A stretch of DNA of 64,000 bases from Pseudomonas putida (GCF_003228315.1 NZ_CP029693.1:5428501-5492500); one strand, 5' to 3'; positions 24,080 to 33,485 are shown, numbered from the stretch's first letter. The notes: generated from the sequence alone by a model not told the origin. A program made the numbers and translations.

Positions 24080-24149
24080 CTGTAAGAGCAAGGCTTGCCC
24101 GCGATGGCGTCCTGAAGATCGCAATCGCGGGCAAGCCTTGCTCCTACAG
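24080..24149. repeat. REPIN between antiporter and dapC
   Basis: A short REPIN with GAGCAAGGCTTGCCCGCGAT cores and a spacer of about 16 bp, between convergent genes. One outer base is changed (CTGTAAGAG on the left against CTCCTACAG on the right). Confidence 0.87.
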
Positions 24150-24158
24150 GGGTAATGC

Positions 24159-25358
24159 TTACTTACGGCGCTGGATGAAATCGCGGATACGCTCGGCGGC
24201 TTCAACACATTCGGCCAGCGGCGCAACCAGCGCCATGCGCACCCGCCCGGCTCCCGGGTTTACCCCATCCACATCCCGCGACAGGTAGGAGCCCGGTACC
24301 ACGGTGACATGCTCCTGCTCGAACAGGTCGCGGCAGAAGGCTGCGTCGTCACCAGCGACATTCGGCCACAGGTAGAAGCTTCCGTCGGGGCGCTGTACGT
24401 CCAGTACCGGGCTGAGAATCTCCAGTACGGCGTCGAACTTCTCACGGTACAGCGCACGGTTGGCGCGAACGTGCACTTCGTCGTTCCAGGCGGCAACGCT
24501 GGCCAGTTGCGTCTGCACCGGCATCGCGCAGCCGTGGTAGGTGCGGTAGAGCAGGAAGCCCTTGAGGATGTCCGCATCACCGGCGACGAAACCGGAGCGC
24601 AGGCCCGGCAGGTTGGAGCGCTTGGACAGGCTGTGGAACACCACGCAGCGCTTGAAATCCTTGCGACCCAGTTCGGCGCAGGCGCTGAGCAGGCCCGGTG
24701 GCGGGGTTTGCTCGTCGAAGTACAGCTCGCTGTAGCACTCGTCGGCGGCGATCACGAAGTCATGCTCGTCGGCCAGGGCGATCAGCTTTTTCAGGGTCTC
24801 GACCGGGATCAGGGCGCCGGTGGGGTTGCCCGGCGAGCACAGGAACAGGATCTGGCAGCGTTTCCAGATGTCTGGCGAAACCGCGTCGAAATCGGGGTTG
24901 AAGCCGTTTTCGTCGAGGCACGGCAGGTAGTGTGGCTGGGCGCCAGCCAGAAACGCCGCGCCTTCGTAGATTTGATAGAACGGGTTCGGGCTGACGATCA
25001 GCGCATCGTCACCCCGATTGACCACGGTCTGGGTGAACGCAAACAGCGCTTCACGGGTACCGTTGACCGGCAGTACGTTACGCGCCGGGTCGATCCAGCC
25101 GTGGGGAACGCTGAAACGGCGCTCGCACCAGGCGGCAATGGCTTCACGCAGCTCTGGAATACCGAGGGTGGTCGGGTATACCGCCATCTTTTCGAGATTG
25201 CTGGCCAGGGCTTCGGCAACAAAGGTAGGTGAACGGTGTTTCGGTTCGCCGATGGACAGCGCGATGGCACGCTTGTCCGGATTGGGGGTGACGCTGCCGA
25301 GCAGGGCGCGGAGTTTCTCGAACGGGTAGGGCTGCAGCTGGGACAAAGCGTTGTTCAT
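24159..25358 (-). CDS. dapC: succinyldiaminopimelate transaminase DapC
   Basis: A 399-residue fold-type I PLP aminotransferase that converts N-succinyl-2-amino-6-ketopimelate to N-succinyl-LL-diaminopimelate with glutamate. SIGEPKHRSP is the N-terminal block of this group, LCSPGNPTG the mid-domain motif, and FHSLSKRSNLPGLRSGF contains the PLP lysine. Together with dapD (20695) and dapE (13842) it supplies three consecutive succinylase-branch steps. It is transcribed after glnD on the same strand but separated by a REPIN. Confidence 0.94.
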   Translation of the reverse strand: MNNALSQLQPYPFEKLRALLGSVTPNPDKRAIALSIGEPKHRSPTFVAEALASNLEKMAVYPTTLGIPELREAIAAWCERRFSVPHGWIDPARNVLPVNGTREALFAFTQTVVNRGDDALIVSPNPFYQIYEGAAFLAGAQPHYLPCLDENGFNPDFDAVSPDIWKRCQILFLCSPGNPTGALIPVETLKKLIALADEHDFVIAADECYSELYFDEQTPPPGLLSACAELGRKDFKRCVVFHSLSKRSNLPGLRSGFVAGDADILKGFLLYRTYHGCAMPVQTQLASVAAWNDEVHVRANRALYREKFDAVLEILSPVLDVQRPDGSFYLWPNVAGDDAAFCRDLFEQEHVTVVPGSYLSRDVDGVNPGAGRVRMALVAPLAECVEAAERIRDFIQRRK

Positions 25359-25388
25359 TGGTAAATCTCGTTCGGTGGGCGCTGGTCC

Positions 25389-25489
25389 CTGTAGGAGCGA
25401 GCCTGCTCGCGATGGTGGTCAATGATTACGCGTGATTGCAAGGACAACGCGGCGTCATTGAGTTCATCGCGAGCAGGCTCGCTCCTACA
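25389..25489. repeat. REPIN between glnD and dapC
   Basis: REP cores at about 25389-25412 and 25466-25489. The spacer carries ATGATTACGCGTGATTGCA, related to that of the REPIN at 15019. This is the last REPIN before a roughly 23-kb stretch without any. Confidence 0.87.
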
Positions 25490-25509
25490 AAGGGCAGGCC
25501 GTTATTAAG

Positions 25510-28212
25510 TCAGATGCTGATGCGCGACAGTTTGATCTCGGGTTCCTGGTTGACGCTCAACTGTTCGACGATCGCATCCTGCAGGCGACTGCACAGCAGC
25601 GGGTCGGACAACGGCTGGTTGTTGGCGTCGGTGATGAAGAATACGTCCTCCACGCGCTCGCCCAGGGTGGCGATCTTGGCGTTTTGCAGCGACAGGTGGA
25701 ACTCCAGGAAGATCGTGCCGACTCGGGCCAGCAAGCCCGGGCGGTCGGGGGCGGTCAGTTCCAGGACGGTCACCGGACGCTGCGCGTCGTTGTGGATCGT
25801 CACCTGTGGCGCAAAGGCAAAATGCTTGAGCTGGCGCGGCACCCGCCGCTGAATGATCGTCGGGTAGTCATCCGGGTTGCGCAGGGCTTCGGTGAGGCCG
25901 TCGCGGATCTGCTTGACCCGTGCCGGGTTGTCGCCGATCGAGTCGCCATCGGTGTCGAGCACGATGTAGGTGTCGAGGGTGAACTGGCTGCTAGAGGTGA
26001 TGACCCGGGCGTCATGGATGTTCAGGTTGAGCTGGTCCATCGCGGCCACGGTCACGGCGAAGAAGTCGTGCTGGTCCGGCGCGTAGATGAAAATCTGCGT
26101 GCCGCCTTCGAATTCCCGCTGCGTGGTTTCCTTGATCAGCACCAGTGGTCCGCCGTCGGCCGGCTGCTGGAGAATCGCATCGGTGTGCCAGGCGACATCG
26201 CCGGCGGTGTGGCGCAGGAAATAGTCATCGCCCAACTGCGTCCACAGCTGTTCGACATCGTCCGGATCGGTGCCCCCGCGCGCCAGAATGTCCAGGGCCG
26301 CGCTCTGGGTCTGGCGGATTTGCTCTTCGCGATCCACCGGGTTTTCCAGGCCGCGACGCAACGCACGCTTGGTCTCGGTGTACAGCTGGCGCAGCAGGCT
26401 GGCGCGCCAGGAGTTCCATAGCGTCGGGTTAGTGGCGTTGATGTCGGCGACCGTCAGTACGTACAGGTAATCGAGGTGGGTTTCGTCGCCGACGATCTGC
26501 GCGAAATCGTGAATCACCTGCGGGTCGGACAAGTCCTTGCGCTGGGCAGTGGTCGACATCAGCAAGTGGTTCTGCACCAGCCAGACGATCAGGCGGCTGT
26601 CCCAAATGGGCAGTTGGTGACGCTGGCAAAAGGCCTCGGCATCCACCGCACCGATTTCCGAGTGATCGCCATGCCGGCCCTTGCCGATGTCGTGGTAAAG
26701 GCCGGCCAGGTAGATCAGCTCGGGCTTGGGCAATTTGCCCATGGTTTTGGCGGCCAGCGGGAATTTTTCCGATACCTGGGTGTACTGCAGCTTACGCAGG
26801 TGTTTGATCAGGTTCAGGGTGTGCGCATCGACGGTATAGATGTGGAACAGGTCGTGCTGCATCTGCCCGACGATAAAACCGAATTCGGGCAGGTAGCGCC
26901 CGAGGATGCCGTAGCGGTTCATGCGGCGCAGGTTGCGGTGGATACCGATCTTGCACTTGAACAACTCGATGAACAGGCTGGTGTTGCGGATGTCATTGCG
27001 GAAGTCGTCGTCGATCAGGTGGCGATTTTCCCGCAACAGGCGAATGGTATCGGCGCGTACGCCCTTGATTTCCGGCTGTTGGGCCATCAATACGAAGATT
27101 TCCAGCATGGCGAAAGGGGTACGGCGGAACACGTTGTCGCTGCGCGCCTCGATGTAACCGTCGTGCAGCTGGAATCTCGAGTTGATCGGCTGCGGCTGCG
27201 CTTCATCTTCCGGTGCGAGGATGACTTCTTCGAAGTGCTGGATGATCAGGTCGCTGAGCTGGGCAATGCTCATGACCACCCGGTAATACTGCTGCATGAA
27301 GTTTTCGACGGCCTGCTTGACGTCATCGCCTTCGAATCCCAGCAGCTTGGCAATGGTGCGCTGGTGATCGAACAGCAAGCGGTCTTCGGCGCGGCCGGCG
27401 AGCATGTGCAGGGCGTAGCGCACTTTCCAGAGGAACTCCTGGGACGAAGCCAGCAGGGCGTTTTCGCTCTCTACCAGGAAACCTTCGCCGGCCAGTGCCC
27501 GCAGGTTCAGGGTCCCGTATTCGCGACGGGCGACCCAGAGAATCGTCTGGATATCCCGCAGGCCGCCAGGCGAGCCTTTGACGTTGGGTTCCAGGTTGTA
27601 TTCGGTGTCGTTGTACTTGTGGTGGCGGGCCTTCTGCTCGGCGCGCTTGGCCAGGAAGAAGTCCTTGCTCGGCCACATGTGCGCCGTGCTGGTGACCTCT
27701 AGCATGCGTTGGCGCAGGTGTTCGGGACCGGTGATGGTCCGGCTTTCCATCAGGTTGGTCACCACCGTCAGGTCTGCCCGGGCTTCGACGGCGCATTCCT
27801 CGACCGAGCGAACGCTCTGGCCGACTTCCAGGCCGATATCCCACAGCAGCGTCAGAAAACGCTCGATGGAGTCGCGGAAAACTTCGTGGTCGGCGCTGTC
27901 CAGCAGGATCAGCAGGTCGATATCGGAATAAGGGTGCAGCTCGCCACGACCGTAGCCGCCGACCGCGACCAGCGCGATGTCGGCGTCTTTGCTCCAGGTG
28001 AACTGGTCCCAGGCCTTTTGCAGGATGTTGTCGATGAACCAGGCGCGATCCTCGATCAGCCGGCGGATGTCCCGGCCGTTGCGAAAGCGCGTATCGAGCA
28101 CTTCCCGGGCCTGGCGGATCGCCTTCTTGAAAGCCGAAATCGGGCTTGCCTTCAGGGCCAGTTCAGCCTGGAACTGGCCGCGGTCGAAGAGTTCGGGGTC
28201 CACCTGCGGCAT
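25510..28212 (-). CDS. glnD: [protein-PII] uridylyltransferase/uridylyl-removing enzyme GlnD
   Basis: A 900-residue bifunctional nitrogen sensor that uridylylates PII (GlnB/GlnK) when glutamine is low and removes UMP when it is high. Domains in order: nucleotidyltransferase with GGYGRGELHPYSDIDLL (about 85-101; D97 and D99 bind metal), the helical linker, the HD hydrolase with LYHDIGKGRHGDHS (about 517-530), and two C-terminal ACT domains that bind glutamine (the second contains APDRPGLLARVGTIF). Length is typical. It lies 46 bp downstream of map on the same strand. Confidence 0.96.
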   Translation of the reverse strand: MPQVDPELFDRGQFQAELALKASPISAFKKAIRQAREVLDTRFRNGRDIRRLIEDRAWFIDNILQKAWDQFTWSKDADIALVAVGGYGRGELHPYSDIDLLILLDSADHEVFRDSIERFLTLLWDIGLEVGQSVRSVEECAVEARADLTVVTNLMESRTITGPEHLRQRMLEVTSTAHMWPSKDFFLAKRAEQKARHHKYNDTEYNLEPNVKGSPGGLRDIQTILWVARREYGTLNLRALAGEGFLVESENALLASSQEFLWKVRYALHMLAGRAEDRLLFDHQRTIAKLLGFEGDDVKQAVENFMQQYYRVVMSIAQLSDLIIQHFEEVILAPEDEAQPQPINSRFQLHDGYIEARSDNVFRRTPFAMLEIFVLMAQQPEIKGVRADTIRLLRENRHLIDDDFRNDIRNTSLFIELFKCKIGIHRNLRRMNRYGILGRYLPEFGFIVGQMQHDLFHIYTVDAHTLNLIKHLRKLQYTQVSEKFPLAAKTMGKLPKPELIYLAGLYHDIGKGRHGDHSEIGAVDAEAFCQRHQLPIWDSRLIVWLVQNHLLMSTTAQRKDLSDPQVIHDFAQIVGDETHLDYLYVLTVADINATNPTLWNSWRASLLRQLYTETKRALRRGLENPVDREEQIRQTQSAALDILARGGTDPDDVEQLWTQLGDDYFLRHTAGDVAWHTDAILQQPADGGPLVLIKETTQREFEGGTQIFIYAPDQHDFFAVTVAAMDQLNLNIHDARVITSSSQFTLDTYIVLDTDGDSIGDNPARVKQIRDGLTEALRNPDDYPTIIQRRVPRQLKHFAFAPQVTIHNDAQRPVTVLELTAPDRPGLLARVGTIFLEFHLSLQNAKIATLGERVEDVFFITDANNQPLSDPLLCSRLQDAIVEQLSVNQEPEIKLSRISI

Positions 28213-28258
28213 CGATTGGCTTTCCTGTCTATATAAGAACGGGGTGCTTTGTTGCGGA

Positions 28259-29041
28259 TCAGGCCGAAACGCGGGCGATGGTGTCGTCGCTGCGCAGGGT
28301 GAAGATCTCGTAACCGGTTTCGGTCACCAGCAGGGTGTGTTCCCACTGCGCCGACAGCTTGCGGTCCTTGGTGATCGCGGTCCAGCCGTCGCCCAGCACC
28401 TTGGTGTCGGCGCGGCCCTGGTTGATCATCGGCTCGATGGTGAAGGTCATGCCAGCCTTCAGTTCCATGCCGGTGCCGGCGCGACCGTAGTGCAGGATCT
28501 GCGGTTCTTCGTGGAAGACTTTACCGATACCGTGGCCACAGAACTCGCGAACGACCGAGAAACCGTTCTTCTCGGCGTGCTTCTGGATCACTTCACCGAT
28601 ATCGCCCAGGCGGCAGCCAGGCTTGACCAGCTCGATGGCCTTGTACATGCATTCCTGGGTGACTTGCGACAGGCGTTCGGCCCACACCGGCACGGTGCCT
28701 ACGTGGAACATGCGGCTGGTGTCGCCGTGGTAGCCGTCCTTGATGACAGTGACGTCGATGTTCAGGGTGTCGCCATCCTTCAGCGGTTTATCGTTCGGGA
28801 TGCCGTGGCAGACCACGTGGTTGATCGAGGTGCAGATCGATTTCGGGAAGCCCTTGTAGTTGAGCGGGGCAGGGATGGCTTTCTGCGCGTTGACAATGTA
28901 GTCGTGGCAGATCTGGTTCAGCTGATCGGTGGTCACACCCGGTTTGACATGTTCTGCAATCATTTCCAGCACGTCGGCGGCGAGTTTGCCGGCAATGCGC
29001 ATTTTTGCGATGTCCTCGGGGGTTTTGAGGGTGACGGTCAT
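28259..29041 (-). CDS. map: methionine aminopeptidase type I
   Basis: This 260-residue metalloprotease removes the initiator methionine from new proteins. All metal ligands are present: D96, D107, H170, E203 and E234, with H79 and H177 in the substrate pocket. The open frame runs upstream to 29317, but the ATG at 29041 begins the normal MTVTLKTPEDIAKMR and has a GAGAG-rich ribosome site. It is divergent from rpsB, a usual arrangement in gammaproteobacteria, and glnD follows. Confidence 0.96.
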   Translation of the reverse strand: MTVTLKTPEDIAKMRIAGKLAADVLEMIAEHVKPGVTTDQLNQICHDYIVNAQKAIPAPLNYKGFPKSICTSINHVVCHGIPNDKPLKDGDTLNIDVTVIKDGYHGDTSRMFHVGTVPVWAERLSQVTQECMYKAIELVKPGCRLGDIGEVIQKHAEKNGFSVVREFCGHGIGKVFHEEPQILHYGRAGTGMELKAGMTFTIEPMINQGRADTKVLGDGWTAITKDRKLSAQWEHTLLVTETGYEIFTLRSDDTIARVSA

Positions 29042-29246
29042 ACAGGCTCTCTCTCTGCGCTCGACGGCGCTTCTAAAACTGGACGGGCGGTGCACGATTG
29101 AACGTTGCAGCCCTGAAAAACGCGATTCTAACAGACGATCAGCGCAAAACCGCGCCTCTGTCCATCGCTTCTCTCTATAGAATGGTGCATTCCGGGCGGA
29201 TTCCAATGGCTGAACGGCCACGACTGCCTGGATTTCATAATCCGGG

Positions 29247-29277
29247 TTCCGTTTTTTTCGGCCCTGTGGTATAAAAT
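29247..29277 (+). promoter_or_regulatory. rpsB promoter
   Basis: TTCCGT (29247-29252) and TATAAA (29270-29275) with a 17-bp spacer. ATGCGCCGC follows, resembling a GC-rich discriminator as expected for a growth-rate controlled ribosomal promoter. The leader would be about 130 bases. Confidence 0.55.
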
Positions 29278-29313
29278 GCGCCGCTTTCCGGGGATGCCCC
29301 GTAAAGCTTAAAT

Positions 29314-29385
29314 CCACACACGTGTCGACACGATGACCTGGGTGCCTTCAGCTGATGCTGACGGGTTGGTCATTGGGATACGTGG
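29314..29385 (+). promoter_or_regulatory. structured rpsB leader, candidate S2 autoregulatory RNA
   Basis: Nested complementarity: CCAC (29314-29317) with GTGG (29382-29385), the palindrome CGTGTCGACACG (29321-29332), ATGACC (29333-29338) with GGTCAT (29368-29373), and an inner hairpin CAGC-TGAT-GCTG (29349-29360). E. coli S2 is known to repress its own operon through the leader; that this structure does so here is inferred. Confidence 0.5.
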
Positions 29386-29415
29386 AGGCCAAACCCGACT
29401 TATTAAGGAACTATC

Positions 29416-30153
29416 ATGTCCCAAGTCAACATGCGCGATATGCTGAAGGCCGGTGTGCACTTCGGTCACCAGACCCGTTACTGGAACCCGAAAATGGGTA
29501 AATACATTTTCGGCGCGCGTAACAAGATCCACATCATCAACCTTGAAAAAACCCTGCCAATGTTCAACGAAGCTCTGACTTTCGTAGAGCGTCTGGCCCA
29601 GGGCAAAAACAAGATTCTGTTCGTCGGCACCAAGCGTTCCGCTGGCAAGATCGTTGCTGAGCAAGCAGCACGTTGCGGCTCGCCGTACGTCGATCACCGC
29701 TGGTTGGGCGGCATGCTGACCAACTTCAAAACCATCCGTGCTTCCATCAAGCGTCTGCGTGACCTTGAAGTACAAGCCGAAGACGGTACTTTCGCCAAGC
29801 TGACCAAGAAAGAAGCGCTGATGCGCACTCGTGACCTGGAAAAGCTGGATCGTTCCCTGGGTGGTATCAAGGACATGGGCGGTCTGCCAGACGCTCTGTT
29901 CGTTATCGACGTTGATCACGAGCGCATCGCGATCACCGAAGCCAACAAGCTGGGCATCCCGGTCATCGGCGTAGTCGATACCAACAGCAGCCCTGAAGGT
30001 GTTGACTACATCATCCCGGGTAACGATGACGCCATCCGCGCTATCGAGCTGTACATGGGTTCGATGGCTGACGCCGTCATCCGTGGTCGCAACAACGTTG
30101 CTGGCGGCACCGAAGTTTTCGTTGAAGAAGCTCCGGCAGCTGCAGCTGAGTAA
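29416..30153 (+). CDS. rpsB: 30S ribosomal protein S2
   Basis: The 245-residue S2 protein of the small ribosomal subunit. The N-terminal block MRDMLKAGVHFGHQTRYWNPKM and the internal VDHRWLGGMLTNFKTIR and IPVIGVVDTNSSPEGVDYIIPGNDDAIRAI are diagnostic. The C-terminus ends in the short acidic/Ala tail seen in pseudomonads. The ATG has AAGGA upstream. It is the first gene of the rpsB-tsf unit, with a hairpin terminator or attenuator between the two genes. Confidence 0.98.
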   Translation: MSQVNMRDMLKAGVHFGHQTRYWNPKMGKYIFGARNKIHIINLEKTLPMFNEALTFVERLAQGKNKILFVGTKRSAGKIVAEQAARCGSPYVDHRWLGGMLTNFKTIRASIKRLRDLEVQAEDGTFAKLTKKEALMRTRDLEKLDRSLGGIKDMGGLPDALFVIDVDHERIAITEANKLGIPVIGVVDTNSSPEGVDYIIPGNDDAIRAIELYMGSMADAVIRGRNNVAGGTEVFVEEAPAAAAE

Positions 30154-30181
30154 TTGACGCCCTGGCGTTGACTCAGTAAGC

Positions 30182-30206
30182 AAAAAGGGGGCTTGGCCCC
30201 CTTTTT
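30182..30206 (+). terminator. rpsB-tsf attenuator/terminator
   Basis: AAAAAGGGGGC (30182-30192), a 3-base loop, and GCCCCCTTTTT (30196-30206): a perfect 11-bp stem whose 3' arm ends in five T. It lies 29 bp after the rpsB stop. In related bacteria rpsB is expressed above tsf, so partial readthrough is likely (inferred). Confidence 0.8.
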
Positions 30207-30342
30207 GCCACCTTGAAAACCATTTGTCGGCGCCCACTGCCTTATTTGTAACGTGCGGCAGCTAACAAAGGTGGTTCGGGAAGAATTGAACGCCCGTTCG
30301 ATCGGGTGGAATGGTTGAAAACCTATCCAAGAGGATTTTGAA

Positions 30343-31206
30343 ATGGCAGAGATTACTGCAGCGTTGGTCAAAGAACTGCGCGAGCGTACCGGCGAAGGCA
30401 TGATGGACTGCAAAAAAGCCTTGACCAAGGCTGGCGGCGACATCGAGAAAGCCATTGATGACATGCGCGCTTCGGGCGCCATCAAGGCTGCCAAGAAAGC
30501 TGGCAACGTTGCCGCTGAAGGCGCAATCGCCATCAAGGCCGACGACAAGTCCGCTGTACTGCTGGAAGTGAACTCGCAGACCGACTTCCTGGCCCTGCAA
30601 GACGATTTCAAAAACTTCGTTGCTGCCAGCGTAGAAAAAGCTTTCGACGAAAAACTGACCGACGCAGCTCCGCTGATCGCCGCTCAGGAATCGGCTCGTG
30701 AAGCCCTGGTGGCTAAAGTTGGCGAAAACGTCAACATCCGTCGTCTGATCCGCGTAGAAGGTGACGTTGTCGGCACCTACCTGCACGGTAACAAGATCGG
30801 TGTTGCTGTTGTCCTGAAGGGCGGCGACGTCCAGCTGGCCAAAGAAATCGCCATGCACGTGGCTGCCAGCAACCCTGAGTTCCTGCTGCCATCGCAGGTT
30901 TCGCCAGAAGCCATCGAGCGCGAGAAGGCTGTATTCCTGCAGCTGAACGAAGACAAGATGAAAGGCAAGCCAGCCGAAATCGTCGAGAAGATGATCGCTG
31001 GCCGTATCACCAAGTTCCTGGCCGAAGCCAGCCTGGTTGAGCAAGCTTTCGTGATGAACCCGGAAATCACCGTTGGTGCTCTGGCCAAGAAAGCCGGCGC
31101 TGAAATCGTTTCCTTCACCTACTTCAAGGTCGGCGAAGGCATCGAGAAGCCAGTTGATAACTTCGCTGAAGAAGTTGCTGCTCAACTGGCTGCCGCCAAG
31201 CAATAA
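30343..31206 (+). CDS. tsf: translation elongation factor Ts
   Basis: A protein of 287 residues that exchanges GDP for GTP on EF-Tu. The N-terminal UBA-like domain ITAALVKELRERTGEGMMDCKKAL is complete. VNSQTDFLAL contains the TDF motif that disrupts the EF-Tu Mg2+ site. The dimerisation and C-terminal modules follow. The ATG has GAGGA at good spacing. The 189-bp gap from rpsB contains the attenuator. Confidence 0.98.
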   Translation: MAEITAALVKELRERTGEGMMDCKKALTKAGGDIEKAIDDMRASGAIKAAKKAGNVAAEGAIAIKADDKSAVLLEVNSQTDFLALQDDFKNFVAASVEKAFDEKLTDAAPLIAAQESAREALVAKVGENVNIRRLIRVEGDVVGTYLHGNKIGVAVVLKGGDVQLAKEIAMHVAASNPEFLLPSQVSPEAIEREKAVFLQLNEDKMKGKPAEIVEKMIAGRITKFLAEASLVEQAFVMNPEITVGALAKKAGAEIVSFTYFKVGEGIEKPVDNFAEEVAAQLAAAKQ

Positions 31207-31230
31207 GACGGTTTTTTAACTGTCGCCCTG

Positions 31231-31264
31231 AAGAGGCTGCCCGCTCACGCGCGCAGCCTCTTTT
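31231..31264 (+). terminator. terminator after tsf
   Basis: AAGAGGCTGC (31231-31240) pairs with GCAGCCTCTT (31253-31262), with a 12-base loop and TTTT at 31261-31264. It is a strong intrinsic terminator 24 bp after the stop codon. Confidence 0.85.
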
Positions 31265-31329
31265 CAGATGGGGCACCAATTTTTTATTTGGTTTCCGTTT
31301 GGAACTGGCTTACAAAGCCATGTTCCGAT

Positions 31330-31377
31330 GGCGCTGAAGCAGCGCCACGCTAGAGTGAACGCCAGCTGAAAACAGCT
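31330..31377 (+). promoter_or_regulatory. two hairpins in the pyrH upstream region
   Basis: GGCGCTG-AAG-CAGCGCC (31330-31346) is a perfect 7-bp hairpin. AGCTG (31364-31368) and CAGCT (31373-31377) form a second, 42 bp before the pyrH ATG. They lie in the 212-bp tsf-pyrH gap that must hold the pyrH promoter. No poly-T follows the first, so a leader role is more likely than termination; the role is unknown. Confidence 0.4.
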
Positions 31378-31418
31378 CGCAAAGAATTTTTTAATATACG
31401 CCGCAGGAGAGACTCGCA

Positions 31419-32162
31419 ATGGCTCAGCAGGGCAGTGGTTATCAGGCTCGCTATAAACGCATTCTGCTCAAACTTAGCGGCGAGGCCCTGATGGGCTCGG
31501 AAGAGTTCGGGATCGATCCGAAAGTTCTGGATCGCATGGCGCTGGAAGTTGGCCAACTGGTCGGTATCGGCGTTCAGGTCGGTCTGGTCATCGGTGGTGG
31601 CAACCTGTTCCGCGGCGAAGCGCTGAGCAAGGCAGGCATGGATCGGGTGACCGGTGACCACATGGGCATGCTGGCCACTGTGATGAACGCCCTGGCAATG
31701 CGCGACGCGCTGGAACGTGCCAATATCTCGGCCATCGTGATGTCGGCCATTTCCATGGTTGGCGTGACCGATCACTACGACCGTCGCAAGGCCATGCGCC
31801 ACCTGAATTCCAAGGATGTGGTAATTTTCGCGGCCGGTACCGGCAACCCGTTCTTCACCACGGATTCGGCAGCCTGCCTGCGTGCGATCGAAATCGACGC
31901 CGACGTCGTGCTCAAGGCAACCAAGGTTGACGGCGTATACACCGCTGACCCGTTCAAAGACCCGCATGCCGAGAAGTTCGATCATCTGACCTACGATGAA
32001 GTACTGGATCGCAAGCTGGGTGTGATGGATCTGACGGCCATTTGCCTGTGCCGTGACCACAAAATGCCGTTGCGCGTATTTAACATGAACAAACCCGGCG
32101 CCCTGCTGAACATCGTGCATGGCGGCGCTGAAGGCACCCTGATCGAGGAAGTTCAACAATGA
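31419..32162 (+). CDS. pyrH: UMP kinase
   Basis: A 247-residue hexameric kinase of the amino-acid kinase family that phosphorylates UMP to UDP, allosterically controlled by GTP and UTP. The motifs [10 protein letters not shown] and GGGNLFRG are at the N-terminus, followed by the [15 protein letters not shown] helix and the ATP-site block [26 protein letters not shown] precedes the ATG. Its stop overlaps the frr start by 4 bp. Confidence 0.98.
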
Positions 32163-32716
32163 TCAACGAAATCAAGAAAGACGCTAAAGAGCGCATGCAG
32201 AAGTCGGTGGAATCGCTGGCGCACAACTTCGGCCGCATCCGTACCGGCCAGGCTCACCCAAGCATTCTGGAAGGCGTGATGGTGCCGTACTACGGCTCCG
32301 ATACCCCGATCAAGCAAGTGGCGAACATTACCGTCAAGGACGCCCGTACCCTGCAAGTCGTTGCCTTCGAGCGCAACATGCTGGGCGCCGTTGACAAGGC
32401 TATCGGCAGTGCCGGCCTGAACCTCAATCCGACCAACCTGGGCGAGCTGCTGCTGATCTCCATGCCGGCGCTGACTGAAGAAACCCGCAAGGGCTTCACC
32501 AAGCAGGCTCGCGATGTGGCTGAAGACGCCCGTGTCGCAGTGCGCAACATCCGTCGTGATGCCATTGGTCAGATCAAGGACTTGACCAAGGAAAAGGAAA
32601 TCAGTGAAGACGAAGAGCGTCGTGCGACTGGCGAAATCGATGATTTGACCAAGAAGTTCGTGGCTCAGATCGATGCCGATCTGGCGCAGAAAGAAAAAGA
32701 CCTGATGGCCGTATAA
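32159..32716 (+). CDS. frr: ribosome recycling factor
   Basis: A 185-residue tRNA-shaped protein that, with EF-G, splits post-termination ribosomes. [33 protein letters not shown] and the C-terminal [29 protein letters not shown] are diagnostic. It starts inside the pyrH stop (ATGA overlap), so the two are coupled; uppS follows after 13 bp. Confidence 0.98.
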
Positions 32717-32729
32717 GGGTCACGTGTTA

Positions 32730-33485
32730 ATGGATAAGACCAAGTCGGTTGCGCCGTCCGCGGTGCCGCGCCATGTCGCGATCATCATGGATGGCAATAA
32801 TCGCTGGGCGAAGAAACGCTTTATGCCGGGTGTCGCCGGGCATAAAGCGGGTGTGGATGCAGTTCGTGCGGTCATCGAAGTGTGTGCCGAGTCCGGGGTT
32901 GAAGTCTTGACCCTGTTCGCCTTCTCCAGTGAGAACTGGCAGCGCCCGGCCGATGAGGTCAGTGCCTTGATGGATCTGTTCTTCAAGGCATTGCGTCGCG
33001 AGGCCAAGCGCCTGAATGAAAACAACATCAGTTTGCGCATCATTGGCGATCGTTCGCGTTTTCATCCCGAGCTTCAGGCTGCCATGCGTGAAGCCGAGGC
33101 CATGACCGCCGGCGCCAATCGTTTCATCCTGCAGATCGCCGCCAATTATGGCGGTCAGTGGGATATCGCGCAGGCTGCCCAGCGATTGGCCCGTGAAGTC
33201 CAGGCTGGGCATCTGCGTCCGGAAGATATTACCCCGGACCTGCTTCAGACCTGCCTGGCTACCGGGGATCTGCCGCTGCCGGACTTGTGCATTCGCACCG
33301 GTGGCGAACACCGCATCAGTAACTTCCTGCTGTGGCAATTGGCTTATGCCGAGTTGTACTTCTCCGACCTGTTCTGGCCGGACTTCAAACACGACGCCAT
33401 GCGCAACGCGCTGGCCGATTTCGCATCCCGCCAGCGTCGCTTCGGTAAAACGAGTGAGCAGGTTGAGGCTGGAGCCCGGGTTTAA
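32730..33485 (+). CDS. uppS: undecaprenyl-diphosphate synthase (cis-prenyltransferase)
   Basis: The enzyme has 251 residues and adds eight isoprene units to farnesyl-PP to make the C55 lipid carrier for peptidoglycan and O-antigen. The catalytic motif HVAIIMDGNNRWAK contains D21. FAFSSENWQRP and CIRTGGEHRISNFLLWQLAYAE are further conserved blocks. A GTG two codons upstream (32724) is in frame; the ATG at 32730 is preferred for its spacing from AAGGG. The stop overlaps the cdsA ATG by one base (TAATG). Confidence 0.97.
   Translation: MDKTKSVAPSAVPRHVAIIMDGNNRWAKKRFMPGVAGHKAGVDAVRAVIEVCAESGVEVLTLFAFSSENWQRPADEVSALMDLFFKALRREAKRLNENNISLRIIGDRSRFHPELQAAMREAEAMTAGANRFILQIAANYGGQWDIAQAAQRLAREVQAGHLRPEDITPDLLQTCLATGDLPLPDLCIRTGGEHRISNFLLWQLAYAELYFSDLFWPDFKHDAMRNALADFASRQRRFGKTSEQVEAGARV

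Larger units (their letters stand above)
29042..29415. other. 374-bp map/rpsB divergent regulatory gap
   Basis: Contains no gene. The part near map should hold its promoter, which I cannot place with confidence. The part near rpsB holds a promoter at 29247-29277 and a structured leader at about 29314-29385, listed separately. Confidence 0.6.

Noticed and set aside
12464..25489. Repeated palindromes considered as a CRISPR array
   Set aside because: They are isolated inverted REP pairs in separate gaps, not direct repeats with regular spacers, and there are no cas genes.
28259..29317. 352-codon version of map
   Set aside because: The upstream part runs through the rpsB promoter area; MTVTLKTPEDIAKMR at 29041 is the normal start with its own ribosome site.
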